This document shows positions 43,101 through 56,785 of a DNA stretch of 64,000 bases, piece by piece; position 1 is the first letter of the stretch; each line of letters begins with the position of its first letter. A program made the translations under genes and the position numbers. Source of the DNA: Smittia aterrima (lineage: Eukaryota > Arthropoda > Insecta > Diptera > Chironomidae); NCBI GenBank assembly GCA_033063855.1, contig CP093829.1, forward strand, positions 6,210,243-6,274,242, read 5' to 3'. The notes under the pieces were generated by a model. It was not told the DNA's origin and did not search any database. It saw only the letters and a list, made by a program, of their open reading frames with translations.

Positions 43101-46100
43101 GAGGTTCATTGGAATGCATAATTAATGAGAGAATTTCGCAGAAGTAAGTGGGTTTATCGATTACATTACAAATTTAAAAGCTCTCTCATTGAAAAAGTTT
43201 CTCAGATAAAAATTTAAAACCAAACTTTTTGTCTCAATTTCGGTTTCAATTTTCATGAAGTAAAATATTCAGAACAAGACTTCGATTGTCGAACATGAAA
43301 TGTGAGGGAATTTGGAAACAGAATTCGCGCGAAATGTTAATTATTTACAGAGAATTTATCATGTCACGATGAGGGATGGTGTACGTTGACTTTGTGACGA
43401 CTTTAAGCTAGAACAACAGTCAGGGCACGACTCCACGTGAGTTGATTGTTTCCGCCAGTTCATCAAACTTTTAGTGGCGCATTCATTTTTGAAAAGGAAT
43501 TTCTTGTCGGGAAATTTTCAAAAGGCTTTGTCATTAACTCGAGTGAAAGAAAAGTTTGTTAGTAAATTGATCTAGACACAAAGTTCAATTTAAAAGTTTC
43601 AATTGCGTCTCAAGAAAGTTGTTTGGAAAAAGAAGATGTTTATAGATTTTGGATTAGTATCAAAGGTTTGTTTTGTCTTTATTGCGCTTTGTGGTCACAA
43701 AGAACTTAAAGCTCTTAAGAGTTGATCGTAAGTCATTCTAAGCTGCCCCACGTGCTCAATCATTTTAAGAGTTCGCATCAATTTCGGTGACTAGATCTCA
43801 AGGGAGATTACCGACTCCTCCAACCTTGAGCGTTGAATAATACAAAAAGAAGATTACAAAGGAATTTCTCGACTTCACGCTCTCGAGATCTGCACAAATT
43901 TCACTTTTGGCAAAGCCGCTTTGTGAAGCATCCCCCAATGCGTCATATTCAGTGAACACAAGCAGAAAGTCGATTGGTATCAGCGGTGAAGACGGATCAG
44001 TAACTTTGATGTGAGCGAAGGTGTCGCAATGTCAAGGACAAGAGTCGACTTGAGTTTCAAGGGCAACTGCAGTTTTGTTCACTCAATTTACATTTTTCAG
44101 ATCAAGATCTGTTGAAAACTTTATCGTGTTTACTGCAAGTTTTCTTTCTTCATCTTTTTTGGCATCTGTTCAAACCAAAGTCGATTGATTGAAGACTCTC
44201 GTAGTCGCTATGCCGACGTCGCATGATTTATCACTTTTCAAATTACAGCGAATCATAGCAGAGCGATTATTTGTTATTCCAGTTTAGATCGTTAATTATG
44301 TCACTCCGCTTTGTAAAACGCTGATAAAGAATATAATTTTGCTTAGCGACACAATTGAAGCGACGTTGATTTTCAAGCGCAAATTGACGCTTTCTATGTC
44401 AGTCACCTTAATAAATAAATTCTCACAGGAGATGCGCAGACAGGAATATTTTTAGCGATGATGATGCAGCTCTTGCATTTTTCTGACTGAAAATAAACAT
44501 TCGCGCCATGCCCGATGTCAATCCACCCAATAAATCTTTCTAGAAACTCATATTGCAAACTAGAATTTGTCAATACCTGACTTGTTTATTCGCTGACTAA
44601 ATTTAGCCTTAGAAAATTGCTGAGCCTCACCGGCTGAAAAGCAGAATTTCCGAATCGCCGTTTCTGGATTTTTACGTGCATATCGAGGCAACACGCTCAA
44701 ATCAATTTGATAATAAAAAAAAACGGTCGATAAATGTCAAATGGCGGCGACGTGAAGCAACATTTGGAGTTCTGAACTGTTGCTACAAAGCATGAATCTT
44801 TGATGAGCCGAGAAGCGTTTTCTTTAGGATTTCGATGAAAGCTCTTGATTGGCAAACAAGTGAAAAACGCGACTAAACATTCAATCACGTATTGTGATCT
44901 CTGAAATCATCGTCCGCATGTCATCAACGATAATATCTCAGGTCACGTCAATTCTTTGACTTCCATTTCGTTTGAAGCTAGAAATTAGCTCATTCGCTTT
45001 TATTGTTTACCACGATGAAAGCGAATGAATGAAAACACAGCGAAACCGTTCACGATTTCACTTTTTAACTTCATTAGGTTGTGACTTTGAAAGCAGACAT
45101 TTGCTCGAGCTTGTTTGACTTTGATTTAATTTTGACGTTTCCACTTAATTTCCTCAGAATCCTAAGTCTTAGACAATGAAGATCTCTCATCTCCGCTAAA
45201 TGTCCTTAAGCGTAGATTTTTCTTTTCGTTTAGCAACTTCTGAAGAATTCTATCTCAAAACGAAAACAAGTCCTTAATGAAAATCAATTCTCATTAAATG
45301 TGAATAAACAGCTCCGACGCCAATTATGCTGAGGGCATTCTGCGATAAGACAATCACGAAGGGAAGTTTAAAATTAGAAACATTTGAAGCGTCTACTACA
45401 AGAAACTTGTAGCTAGAGAATGACAACTCAATGGAAACTTTTCCTCGGTTGAGCTTTTAAACAACGTCGTAGGCTACGACTCGTAGCTATTCTTAGTCGA
45501 CCACAACGTTTTTCGAATTGCAATATGACATGCACGTAGAGACAATAAAAGCCGCAAATGATTGACCGTAATTGATGAGTAGTCGCCTAAGAAAATCTTC
45601 GTCCGATTCAACGACACGCAGTCACGCACTGAAGGAAAACTACTCGGAGCAGTCACGAATGAGAGAGCTTTCGACATTTAATTGTTTTTTTCGGAATAAA
45701 TTAGTCATACAAGGAAAGCAGAATTTAAGTTTATCAATATGAGGATTCATCTTATCAGCTGTTTACAACTCTTCATGATAAGTTTGATGATTTGTAGTTT
45801 GATGTCAAAGTTGGCAGTGAAACAATTTTTCTTCTCGTGTCGATAGGAGATCGCGAAATCGAATTAAAATTTTGACGTCGCTAAGAACATTTTAGAAGCT
45901 TTAACAACGTATGACAAACAACAGTTGTACAAACAAATTATGACTCAACTTAAGTGGAAAATTTAAATTCTTCCAAAGAATGTTTACCACAATAAAAGGT
46001 CCCCACGAAAACACGAAGGCGGCTCAAGGCCGATAAAACATTTCCAATAGCCACAACAACGAAGAATGCGTGCATGACGTCATCGAATAGTTTTATTTGA

Positions 46101-46781
46101 ATTAGTCATTTGAGGTGAAGTGTGAATGGCCTTGAAGTGCACCTCGTTGTATTTTTAAGATGTTTTTAATTGCCGGATGAGAACCATCTGCTTCGAAAAT
46201 GAATTAAAGTCGAAAATGATTTACAATTTGGCAGAAAAGAAATTTCGAGCGGAAACAATTTTAGACTTTGACCGACTTTCTCGAGATGATTAAAACGAAG
46301 ACAAGAGAGTTGAATCATGCGATAAGTGCACGCCGGTGACAACAAAATGAAGTGCAGCGGAAAACTCGCTCGCCTTGATCGGAAAATTCACTTTCGATAA
46401 GCAAACTCGAATTGCACTCAACCATTGCTCGGCCTTAAAGTTTCATCGATTTTTCGAGGTGTTCGCTTTTCACATTAAACGAGCAATTAGTTTTCTAGAA
46501 TTATTCGATGACTGGAAGAAAATAAATATTTACTTGGGCGTTTCAAGTAAATTTTCTTTCACAAAATTTCGTCATTTGCTTTTCATGTTTGATATCAAAG
46601 TCCAAGTTTTCTTTTCAACTTACTATTCGCTAAGCTCGGAACTGCAAATCTTCTGGATGCATTCCTTGAACGTCGCATCGCCACAGAAAATTTTTGGTTT
46701 TGATGGCGAACTATTCACATTTAATAATCTGAACAAAATGATGAAGATTATCGCAAAGACTGCGAGAAATGTTGTAGACAT
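40164..46781 (-). CDS. ABHD2: ABHD2-like alpha/beta hydrolase (monoacylglycerol lipase type)
   Basis: Membrane-bound serine hydrolase; mammalian ABHD2 cleaves monoacylglycerols such as 2-AG. Exons on the minus strand are 46781-46624, 41792-41452, 41006-40820, 40763-40414 and 40348-40164, joining in frame to 406 residues. The first exon gives an N-terminal anchor (FLAVFAIIFIILFRLL) and joins the second as SSELSE-YYIPTRLWGFSGH, restoring the family sequence. Catalytic triad: Ser194 in GFSLGG, Asp329 or 330 in NALDDPLVPE and His361 in HHGGHLGFYEGG. TSPRIFTYG and ICPG-like (AVCPGVGNSSE) motifs are family marks. The first intron is 4.8 kb, unusual against the roughly 50-450 bp of the others. The ATG at 46781 is preferred over upstream non-ATG codons. 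Divergent from NELF-E. Confidence 0.92.
41793..46623 (-). other. Long first intron of ABHD2
   Basis: 4.83 kb without convincing exons. Three canonical CACGTG sites lie within 1 kb (42791, 43434 and 43749). A minus-strand ATG frame of 67 codons at 45677-45474 has no recognisable features. The size suggests regulatory content or an unrecognised nested gene or RNA, but nothing specific can be supported. Confidence 0.45.
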
Positions 46782-47206
46782 TTTTAATCGTTTTTCTGTT
46801 CCACTCGACACTCAATTTCACTTCCGATTAGCTCGCGAACCAATTTTTTACTAGCGCATCTTTTCTTCTACGACTTTTTCCGACACAATTTGGAATTGAC
46901 AGCTGATTTTGAAATTTTTGACGTGAGCGAAAATGAAAATTTTGTGTAATCGAGAATTTGGCTATTTCACTTTGTCATTCGATGTTGAAATGAGCAATCA
47001 AATGTTTAATTAAAGAAAAGATTACTTTGATTGCAGTTATACGTAAGACTTTCAATTTTTATTCAAAAAACTTAAATTTATTGAAGAACAAAACAAACGT
47101 CACTGACTCTGGATTAGTTCAGGGGGACTCGAAAAATATTTTTTGAACGTAGTTGACTTTGTTTACATTGACAAATTCTTAAATTTCACAAAATAAAGCG
47201 AATAAA
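46782..47206. promoter_or_regulatory. Shared divergent promoter interval, ABHD2 / NELF-E
   Basis: 425 bp separate the two start codons. No TATA box is evident for either gene, as expected for housekeeping genes. Confidence 0.45.
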
Positions 47207-48187
47207 ATGGTTTATATCCACATTCCTGAAGCGCTCACTGAGGAGGAGCAAATGTTGATGGCAAAATACGCAAAGTTGAAGAAGAAAGTGAGTTTTCTTA
47301 TAGATTACTTTGATTTGTTTAAAATGAAAATTGTTTGTTTTTAGAAAAAGCAACTTCAGGCTTTAAAAACTAAACCGGAACCCGAAAAACCACTCATTCC
47401 TAAACGTCCCAAAGACGCCCGAGATGCTCGTGAGGTTGCAAGGAAGCTTATCAAGTCAGGAAATATTAACATCGCAAAACCCGAATCGCAAGTTCAATTT
47501 AAGAGACCAAAGGGACAGGAGAGAAAGAAAATTGTTCCTGAACCAGCTTCGTATCATCCTTTCGCAACACCTTCGACAACCGAAGAAGAAATTTCAACAA
47601 CAAAGTCGCCTTTGCCGGCAGAAAAAGTTGACGGGTAAGCTGAGCTTCAAAGTTAAAAACGAAAAGTTTCTTCAAAATCTTAATTTTAGCAACCGCTCGA
47701 TCTCATTCTTGTATCAACAATTCGAAAAGGAAAAGGAAGGCGACAAGAAGACAAGCGTTCCAAGCAAAGAAAAGCCCAAGACTGGATACACAATTTATGT
47801 TTCGGGCAAGACAATCACTGAAGATTACTTGAAGAAACATTTCAGTGAATTTGGGAGCATCGTCAATGTCTCAATGGAGATCGAAAAAGGTCGAGGATTC
47901 GTGACTTTCTCAAAGACGGAAGCGACTGATAGAGCAATCGCTGAGGTGAGTGCTCAATGATTATTTGTTTATCCTCTTTACAATAAACTTCTTTATTTCA
48001 GATGCACGGAAAGATGATCAACGGAATTCAATTGACAGTCTCACTTGCTAGAAAGCAACCGCAGATTGAACCCATCAACGATGCAAGCTCTTCTGCTGTT
48101 TGGAGCACTCTCGCTACGAGTCAATCTCAGAAGGGAAATCATAAGGACAAACGAGAATTGGTGGTTTACGATGATGTATTTGCTTAA
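47207..48187 (+). CDS. NELFE: Negative elongation factor E (NELF-E)
   Basis: RNA-binding subunit of the NELF complex that, with DSIF, holds RNA polymerase II in promoter-proximal pausing. Exons are 47207-47287, 47345-47634, 47690-47945 and 48002-48187, giving 270 residues. The N-terminus IPEALTEEEQMLMAKY followed by a Lys-rich coil (AKLKKKKKQLQALK) is the NELF-B-binding end. One RRM at about 157-227 has RNP2 TIYVSGK (158-164) and RNP1 KGRGFVTF (190-197). The C-terminal SLARKQPQ...VWSTLATS...KDKRELVVYDD block is family-specific. The Arg-Asp repeats of the vertebrate RD protein are absent, as in Drosophila Nelf-E, whose length it matches. Confidence 0.95.
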
Positions 48188-48584
48188 AGAATAAAATTAC
48201 GAACAAGCGTTCAAACGTTTTCAACAAAACTTGGCATTTTAAACGAAGAAAAAACTAGCCAAAAGATTGCGCTACAAGACATTTTTAGGGACTTTTCTCC
48301 AAAGAATAAATTTCAAAGCAAAAGCTTGTGAGCTTGATATCAACAACTGAAGATGCTGGTAGGAAATTTGGCTTTTGTTTTTGACCAAACGCAAATAAAC
48401 ATTAAAGAAGCAAAATTGAAAGAACGTCAGGAAGAAATTTTCGTGTATTAGGCATTTTCATTGATTCTTCATAAACAAGATCTCTAATTAACGATAAAAA
48501 TAACTTGATAAAGCTCTCAGCCTAATTTATTATCGCGCACTTCTGGAAGTTTCTTATACGCAATTAAGCCAAAGAGTTTTTGCA
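48188..48584. other. 3' flank of NELF-E
   Basis: AT-rich; it includes aataaa-type signals just after the stop codon (48191-48196 region). Nothing else is recognised. Confidence 0.4.
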
Positions 48585-48666
48585 GTTTCTTGTAGCTCTT
48601 TGGAATAGCAAGTTTGTCTTTGCTAAAGACTTTTAGAGGACGGAGGTTCGAATCCTCAACAAAACT
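48585..48666 (+). pseudogene. tRNA-like relic (Ser GCT-like?)
   Basis: On the plus strand a degenerate A-box region (TGTAGCTCTTTGG), a hairpin GTCT-TTGCTAA-AGAC with the loop of a GCT anticodon, and a good B box (GGTTCGAATCC) lie at tRNA-like spacing. The acceptor ends (GTTTCTT and ACAAAAC) pair only partly, the D stem is short, and there is no long variable arm as true tRNA-Ser has. Probably a pseudogene. Confidence 0.35.
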
Positions 48667-51600
48667 TCAATCTTATGAAGCAATTATTCTTCTTTTTTTT
48701 ATTTTGTTTTGGATTTTTACGTTGCTAAATACAAAAACTTAAATCTTAAAATCATTCTTAAATTCCTTGTTCGCTAAAAACAATCAGATTATCTTTCAAT
48801 TTATTGAATTCAAAAAATAAAAACAAATTTATAATAGCAGTGAATTTATTGATGTCATCTCTGAATATCTAGCTGATCACTTATTCCAACTCTCATTGAA
48901 GAAGAAAATAATTAGAAAGTTTGTTCTTGAACTGATCGCTTTACATTTTTCCTCCAAAATGAATGAATCCCCGATCGGAGCCTATGAACATCAACAAAAG
49001 AACAAGACGACAGAGAATCACATAAACACAAAGTGGAAAAAATCGTTCTTTTTCTTCTGTGTTTTCTGGAAAATCAGCGAAGCAGAAATCCGTTCGCTTG
49101 AAAGGCTCGAAGAACATTTTCAACATTCTGTTGCTGTATACGAAGAGAAACGCAAAATATGCTGGAATTCTTAAAACAAAAAAAAAACATTAATAATTTT
49201 AATACTACTCGAGTTCATTAACGTCTTGTTTTTCCCATTGTTTCAAGTGTCGCATGTCAGGAGGCCTCACCAAATCACCGAAAGATTTCGAGAGGTTCTT
49301 AAGAGTTCGTTGGCTTTCTCGTAAATAGGAATTTAGATAAAACTTGTGAGAAGAAAAGGAAGAAGATTTAAGGCTCCGAAGAGAATTTCTGGAATTCTTT
49401 CGAATGATCTCGACAATGAATCATCTCAAATATTTATTTGCCTTTCTTCACTAAAGCTTCCTCATGTAGTTTTCGATCTTGTTTGTCGATCCAGGAAACA
49501 AAGAATCAGAACGAAGCCTCATTCATGGAAACTTTTTGATTCGAAGCGGAACAAAAGCAAGAAAGAAATTTCAATTAAACTCTAAAGCAATTCCGAAATA
49601 ATTCCCGTATTGTTTCGATTAATTTTGGTTTCAATTAAAAGCGATTCTAAATCATCTTAATTAACCATAAGACTCTTCGATCCTCCTGAGGCCATTGACT
49701 GAGATCTTCACATGAAACTTTATCGGGGTTTTTGTTTTTCAGCGGCCAAGAAAAAAAAAATCTTTTTCAATTTTATTGTTTCACATGATTTGAATCATTG
49801 GTCGGCTCTTTCTCTAATTGAACATTAAAATAGAAAAAAAAGATTGCTTTTGTCTTCTTCCGCGACGACGTCTAAAGATTTCTTTTTCTTCAGAATTGAT
49901 TTCGTTCTTCTCTGAATTTTAATTTCTTTTCAGTTTTTCCCTAAAGTGAAAAAAAAAAATATTTCAATCGCGATATTAGAAATTTCATTCATGAAAATTG
50001 ATTTCGATCGAGTGACGCCAATTGATTTCCCGCGTAGACTCTTGATTGCGGCACTTGCTGTGTCTTGAGTAGCAGGTGAATTATGTTTTAGAGGAAATGA
50101 AAAGAAATCCTCAGTTAATCGGAGCGTAGCTCGATCCATAAAGTTCCCCATCATAGCAAAATGATTTTAACATAATTTTCTAATTTCCATGGAAGATCAC
50201 GAGAGTGGAACCGACTCAACTCAAGTCTCAGAAGGAGCTCCACAACTAAATCATGATTGTTTCCCTCCGATGAGTTGCTCTTCCCCCTTTACTTTTGAAT
50301 CCACCTGATGATCGTCTTCACGCTGTCATGGCTTTCTTTGCTCTTCCAAGCAAGCCAAGCATGTTGTCTGTTCATTATGGAGAATGAGCCCCAATTGTAA
50401 TCGGTTCACGTTAAGTGACTTCCAAGTCGAGCAGCGACGATAATTAAGACAATTCAGGTTGCGGTTGTCGAGCAGGGGAGAAAAGAAAATAAGCTTCACA
50501 CTCATCAGCCTGTTTTCTCATAAATCTCGCAAGAAAGATATTAAAGAAAAAGCGTAGCGTATCATCAGATCTACCGCAATTATTATCAAGTTCCAGATTA
50601 CTGACTTTAAATGCTTAAAGCGGTAAAACTTCTGATGCTTAAGAGATTGTGTAAAAGCCACGTTTCGTCGTCATCAAGTGGAAACTGTGGCGAGGGATGA
50701 ATCGAGAGTTTACCACCAAGACCAACTGCTGATCAATTGGGAACTCAATTGAAAACCATTATCGCATGAAAGCTTTTAAATCTCCAAAAAAACATTTTCA
50801 GTAATGCGAAGGAATTTACAATTTCCACTCAACATCTGCATAAAATCTTTCTTGTTCACGCTAGAAAGAGGAAATTTGACGTTTACTAAACCGAAAAATG
50901 GAAAAATTATAAAAACCAACTCGAGATAATTCTTTTCCTCGTGGATCGTTCTGTCAGTTCCGCCACAAAAGCTTCGGAATCTTAATTTGGGAATTGAAGC
51001 TTGACGAGACTTTCGCAAAGCATTTCATCACTGCTCGAGCGTTTTAAATTTTATAAAAATTGTATAATTACGAATTAACTCACAAGAGTCAGCCAAACGC
51101 TGTGAAAAACCATAAAACTCGATCGCAAGAAGAAAACAAATTAAAGCTTATGGCTCGATGATTTGATATTTCTTCTTCTATAATTCCAACAATTTTTTTA
51201 ATTCAACATTTCTAAAAGCGTGAAGAAAAGAAAGAAAGAAAGAAAGAGCAACCTGTCGGTGCTCGAAATAATTTCAGCGCTTCTAAGTGTAGCAAAACGA
51301 AACGATCCGAATGATCTACGAGGATTTCTTTTCTCTTCAATCAACGCCATGTTTATGAATGATTCGCTATCATGAGGACGCCTTGCTGTGCTTCCCAGAG
51401 ATCAATGAACTTTCTCTCAGGTTCGCATGCTCCATTTCTTTTAACAGCAAAGCCAATGGATTAATTGACATTTTTAATTGAAAAAAAAATCTGATCTTTC
51501 CTACTCCACCGTGTAAATCTTTTGATGTTCTTTGCTCTGCCGGCTAATTTGATTAAGATTAAATTTCCGGAATTTCTCATCTGATGATCGCGTTTTGTAA

Positions 51601-54600
51601 TCTCAGATTTGAAATTAAAACTCGTGAAAGAAACAAACAAATAGACATGAAAAGGAAGGGCCGAGCGATGACTCTGATGACAAAGCGATTTGAGTTTTGT
51701 ATTTTTAGGCAAACGCAAAGATTCGTGACGAAGGTTGATCCATTCTTCGTTGGCATTGACGAACATGAAACTTATTTGACATGAAACATCTTCCGAGATG
51801 ATCTCTCTTAGTCCTTTAACTCATCGATTACGGAAATTATTTCTCGGTTGGCAGCTGAAAGCCGACACGAGACCAAGGGGAAATGTTTTCGAGATAATTC
51901 AATTCCAATCGCTCCCCGCAAGTTTCCTGCCGAAAAACGAAATAATTTCTCGATTAAATTCCGATCATTGAACCATCTGCTGACCAGGAATCGAACGCAA
52001 CACATTTTTATCAATCAATCGAAGGCTCGTGAGTTAGAATCAATTTCGATTTTTGGAATTCACCTGTGTGCTTCTCCTCGTCCCCCCTTCCACTTGTTTC
52101 TCTCGCTTTCTTGTGTTGGTTTCACGTCATGCACAAGTTGTTTCGGTGAATTAACGAGCGAGGCAAAAGTCATCAATGTGAGAAGTTGCTTTCTAAGAAA
52201 AGCTGAAGGAAGAAGCTTGAAAGGATAAACAAGGATTGATCAAGTCGAATGACAAGTTTAAAGTCGTTTCTTCAATTCTTATTTAAATTTTATTAACAAA
52301 ACCTTCTTTGAGTTGTAACGATCGCGATCAACTGTCGCTTGATGACTTTTAACTCGCTCAACTTCCCCTTCGTCGTCTACCTGTTCGTGTTAGAGCAACA
52401 ACGGCGAAGAATAATTGTGTAATTTTCGTTTATATTCCTTCTTTTCTCTGAACCGTTGTCGGAGCATTCTGAAAACCGATCGAGAAGGTGAATCAGTTGT
52501 GTTTAGCTCGCCGCCGAAGTCAGACGCGAATTGACTTGAGCTCTCTGGAAAATAGAAAAACAAGAAAACAGTTTTAAGACTTTGAAAGTTTTTTTTAAGT
52601 TCTTGATAAAGTTTTTATTTCATTTGTGCTTGAGTTTAACGTAATTTTATTTTTTATTACTTTTGCCGTGAGGTTTGGGCAAACTATAAAGTCATCGTTC
52701 CCGCCGCTCGGAAATAAATATTTGCTTATGAGTCTTAATTACTTTCAATGGGCATCGCCCAAGTGCATCCCAGACGAGTGAAGAAATGTGTTTACTCATC
52801 AAGTTGAACAACTAATTAAGCACTCGATAAACTTGCGATCCGTCTACGGAGATCCGTAAAAGTGCACAGAAGAAGTCTCTCGCCTCTTTACATCAATTTA
52901 AACAGTGTTGTTGATCCATGTAAATGGGCATAGGACTTGGCCGAGCATCGCCATCAGCGGAGCTGCTGCTTTAAGGTGAGTTTATTGATTTACTTGACAT
53001 TCTTTGACTTCGCGTCGATTGAATGTGACGTTAAGTGATTGGCCTCTCGCTCGATTGATCAAGAACGACTGAAGAAACACCCTTCGGATGTCCATAAAAA
53101 GCGGGAAATGGGCTCCGCCATTCAGCAGTCGTCGTCGATACGGGAACCACCTGTTCGGTCTGGCTTTCCACTCACTCGATATAAAAAAAATGCGTTTCTT
53201 TAGTCATCTGTCGATGACGAGATCGTCTACAATAATGAGATGGAAATGTCTTTAGACTCACGACACTTAAAGTTTAATTTCCTGGGACGAGAAAGTGCAG
53301 CCGGCTCATCAAACTTCTAAATATTACAAAAGGTGCCCGCGTCGATTCAAAAGTTCAGATGGAAATTTAATTACCTTGCGTTCGGCTTTGAATTCTCGAT
53401 CGAAGTCGTTCACGTTTCGTGTGCATGAGTGAGTTGAAAATTTGTGATGGAAAATTTCAAATTAATGGCGAGCGAGAAAGAATAAAATGCGCCAGTTGAA
53501 TTCATCGACGTGAATCAACATCTAAACAAACAATTTCAAACAAAACGCTTCCATTCTCTTGCCATCACTTCAAACTCGAAAAATTCGTTTTCTGATGTCA
53601 TGAAAGAGTTGAGCAACGGATTCGTTTTTTTTTTCCTTCGACAGCATGGCTTCGAGTCAAAAGAAGGCAAGAAACATTGAAAAAAATGACTCGAAGTCGA
53701 GACCTCAAATGCTACACCGAATTACCGAAGAGAAAAACGCGTTCAGAGTCCGAAATAAGAAAAAACCACATTTCTTTAAAATTAACTTTAATTTCATCTC
53801 GCTCTCAACCGGTTGAACTCGCGAGGCGATTGATGTTTTCATTCCCGCGCCGTATGCCTTTGGATGATTACCAATTTCGTCAATTTTCTCATGTCCATTT
53901 CCTTTCTTTCTCTTCAATCTCGATTTGACTCTGGAATCCACGAGACTCATGAACATTCCTTTGAAGCCTTGCTCTCCTGCTTTGGATCAAACGGTTCCTA
54001 GAAGTTGATTTACAAAGTCTCAAATTTCGTTGCGACAAAACGAAGTCAATTAAGAAAAACGTCGAATGATGATTGGAGTTGAATTGAAACATGAACTTTA
54101 TGGACTAAAATCGGTTTTTAATGTCTCGTTGCTCTCCTAATATGGCAGACTCTGTCTCATGTCGACCTGAGCAAATGTTATGTGCGATTTCTTAATTATC
54201 TCATCTGTCGAGTTGTGAGTAGAAAAAAAAGTGTTCGTTCGCTTTCAACGACCGCTCAATGGGACGCCAAGTGAACTGCTTGTCTTTAAAATGCTAATTT
54301 TTAATTACAAAACATTTTTCAATTCCGTGCTCGTTCGAAAGAAAGATCATCAGAGTGTTTCTGAAACAAAAGAAAGAAAATATCAAGAACGAGAACTGTG
54401 AAGATAAGAACGACGACGACTCATTAAATGCGAATGGGAATCGTTTCGTTGTTTTCGGCGTGCGAGGTTTTTCTCGTCTCCGAGGTGCGGATGGGAATCT
54501 TTATTTAATTTTAATGCGTTCCATTGTTGCGTTGGCTTTATGGCTGAGACTTGATGATGATGACGTGAAAGTTCTCACGAAAGCTTGCGTGAGTTAAGTC

Positions 54601-56682
54601 AGATCAGCTTCTAGCGAATTAGAATCACAAACCAAAAGGTTCGACATGACAAATTTAGAAGATTTAACTTGTTAATCCTTTTTTTTGCTCCTGCACCGGA
54701 CGAATCAGTTCAATCAACCAAATAATTTAGTTCCAGTTCATTGGACAATTTCCTTAATTAAACTTTACGACGACGTCGCGGTGGACGAAGCATTTTTTTT
54801 TCATGTTCTTTTCTAAGAAGGAAGATAATTGACGTAGGCAAAGGCCACGTTTCTCTAAGCACGAACTGTGGACAGCGAGGAGAAGAAATCTCAAACGTGA
54901 CGCATCAATTTACGAGCCGATTTTAATTTGGAGAATTCTGTTCATCATTCTAGAATGCCATTCGGGCTCATATTCGATGATGATGCGGCTTTTCTCGTTG
55001 GTCGTCTCTCCTCCGATGTTTATTGCTTCATCCGGCTCTCGGTCGCTTCGATTCTATCAAAATTGATTTCTCTTTCCTTCTTCGTGTATCAAAACAAAAT
55101 CGACAAGAACTTGAGGAGACTCTCAGGCAAAGAGCGATTCAAAAACGATTAGAAGGAAGGTCAAGATAGAAATTCTTCAATTAAATCAATCGGTTTGATG
55201 GCCTTTCGTTGATCAGAAGGTTTGTTTTGAGCGACGATCATTTTATTGCCATTTTCACAGCTCAACGTTACAAAAACGAATAAACTTTATGATTCCTGAT
55301 GATCGCTGTTTATTGCCGAGCTGAACCAGAGCACAACATGATGTCGATGCTCCATTGTGTGTGGGGCCCATCTCGAATCAGTTCTTTACGGTGTGCTCGT
55401 AATTGTAAATTGATATTTTGATTACAAATTTCACGATTCTCAAAGAATTCCTCATACGCTTTCGTTTCTCCTTTCAATCGATGATGCACTGGATTCGGAT
55501 AAGCTAGAGAGCGAGTCTTGCTGGTATTTCTCTTATCTCAAGCACTCAATCCCAATTTGCATCCATTAAAAGGTTAATTGGAATAAATCCCGAGCAGTTC
55601 TTCCAAACAGAAATGCAAAATAATGTGCGGGGATCAATGTCGACTCATTAAACTTCAATTACGATCTGCCAAAGGAAGAAACTTGAAGCCATTCACGAAA
55701 AAAAAATGTCTGTTTGATAATTACAATAATTGCTAATTATTTTTCTCTCGCGATGAATCATTTTGCTATTGTTCTCAACATTAATCAGTCGACAACCAGA
55801 ATTTGAGAGCTTTTTCGATCACGAAAACAAACAAACGTTCTAACGAAACTCGGAACCAGTTGTGTCGCTCGTAAAAAAAAACTTTTGACGGGAATTTCAA
55901 TGGAAAAGTGAGAAATTTAACGAGAACGTGTTAACTGTCGCTTCAAAGAATTTCAGTTCTTTGAGAGGATTCAATCATTCTTGAAAGGTTCATTCAGTCG
56001 ACGACTGACAACAGTTGACCCATTTGACTTGGCCGGACGAGAAATTCACATGCGATGCAGAAATCGTCTTATCGCGAACGTTGCACGATTCTCCGTTTGC
56101 AGTTTTCATGTTTCGACAAAGAGCGAAAGGCTTGCGAAACTCATGTGAGGTTCGCGGTTGGAAATCGATTCGAATCGTCGAGCAGAAAAAAAAAACTTTT
56201 ATTTTATTGATGCATCATTGCGGAGTCATTAACATTGCACCGGACAACACGAAAAATATTTACGTTTTCGTTTTGTGTTGCAATTTCTCCGCCCAGGAAT
56301 CAATAAAAATGTCCATGTTTGGATTGTCGCTCCGACACTTTAACGAAGCTGTTTTGACAGTTCATCGAGTCTCACATAAACTCGATTCGTTTTCGTTCGT
56401 TGCTGCAAACTTCTTTTTTTTTAAGTTTCATTTAAATGAGCTTGGTTCAACTAACTTCAGGTCAATTGCGATTATTTCTACGCCTCACGGCGACATCTTC
56501 AGAAGGAGAGTCAGCACTTTTGAGTGAGCATAACGAATCAAGGCAAATGAGTTGCTTCAAGGCAATCTCAACTGTTGCGAACGAGATGATTGTTAGAAGG
56601 ATTGTGATGATTGCTTAGCGTTATTATTAAAAATAAAAAAAGAAAACATTACTTTTGGATAAATAAAGACTGATACTTAATC
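48667..56682. other. Long region without recognisable genes, part 1
   Basis: AT-rich, with many homopurine/homopyrimidine runs. Open frames up to about 126 codons occur on both strands, mostly from non-ATG starts, without domains, signal peptides or conserved-looking composition. A strong splice-donor match (AAG|GTGAGT) at 52976 could mark a non-coding 5' exon of a gene whose body lies to the right, but there is no supporting evidence. Confidence 0.4.
51225..51247. repeat. (GAAA)n microsatellite
   Basis: About five tandem copies of AAAG/GAAA, short and slightly imperfect. Confidence 0.7.
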
Positions 56683-56785
56683 GTTGGGATTCGAACCCAG
56701 GACCTTCTCAACAAGTCCATATCTCAAACTTTAACTTGAGTGTAAAGCTTCTCTTTATCTCTTTGTTCTACATTCAGCTAAACAT
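56683..56785 (-). pseudogene. tRNA-like relic with B box
   Basis: On the minus strand GGTCCTGGGTTCGAATCCCA gives a good B box and T arm (56683-56705). Upstream, a weak A-box-like TAGCTGAATGTAGAACA occurs near 56770-56785, too far for a normal tRNA unless an intron or insertion lies between. No acceptor stem forms. Treated as a relic. Confidence 0.3.

Noticed and set aside
46375..46854. 159-codon plus-strand open frame
   Set aside because: Lies antisense to ABHD2 exon 1, which has clear family homology and joins in frame to exon 2.
51848..52228. 126-codon plus-strand open frame
   Set aside because: Starts at TTG and has no recognisable features or neighbours.
56015..56527. 170-codon plus-strand open frame, the longest in the right third
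   Set aside because: Starts at TTG, has no motif or plausible domain, and contains phenylalanine runs from poly-T; no splice partners found.
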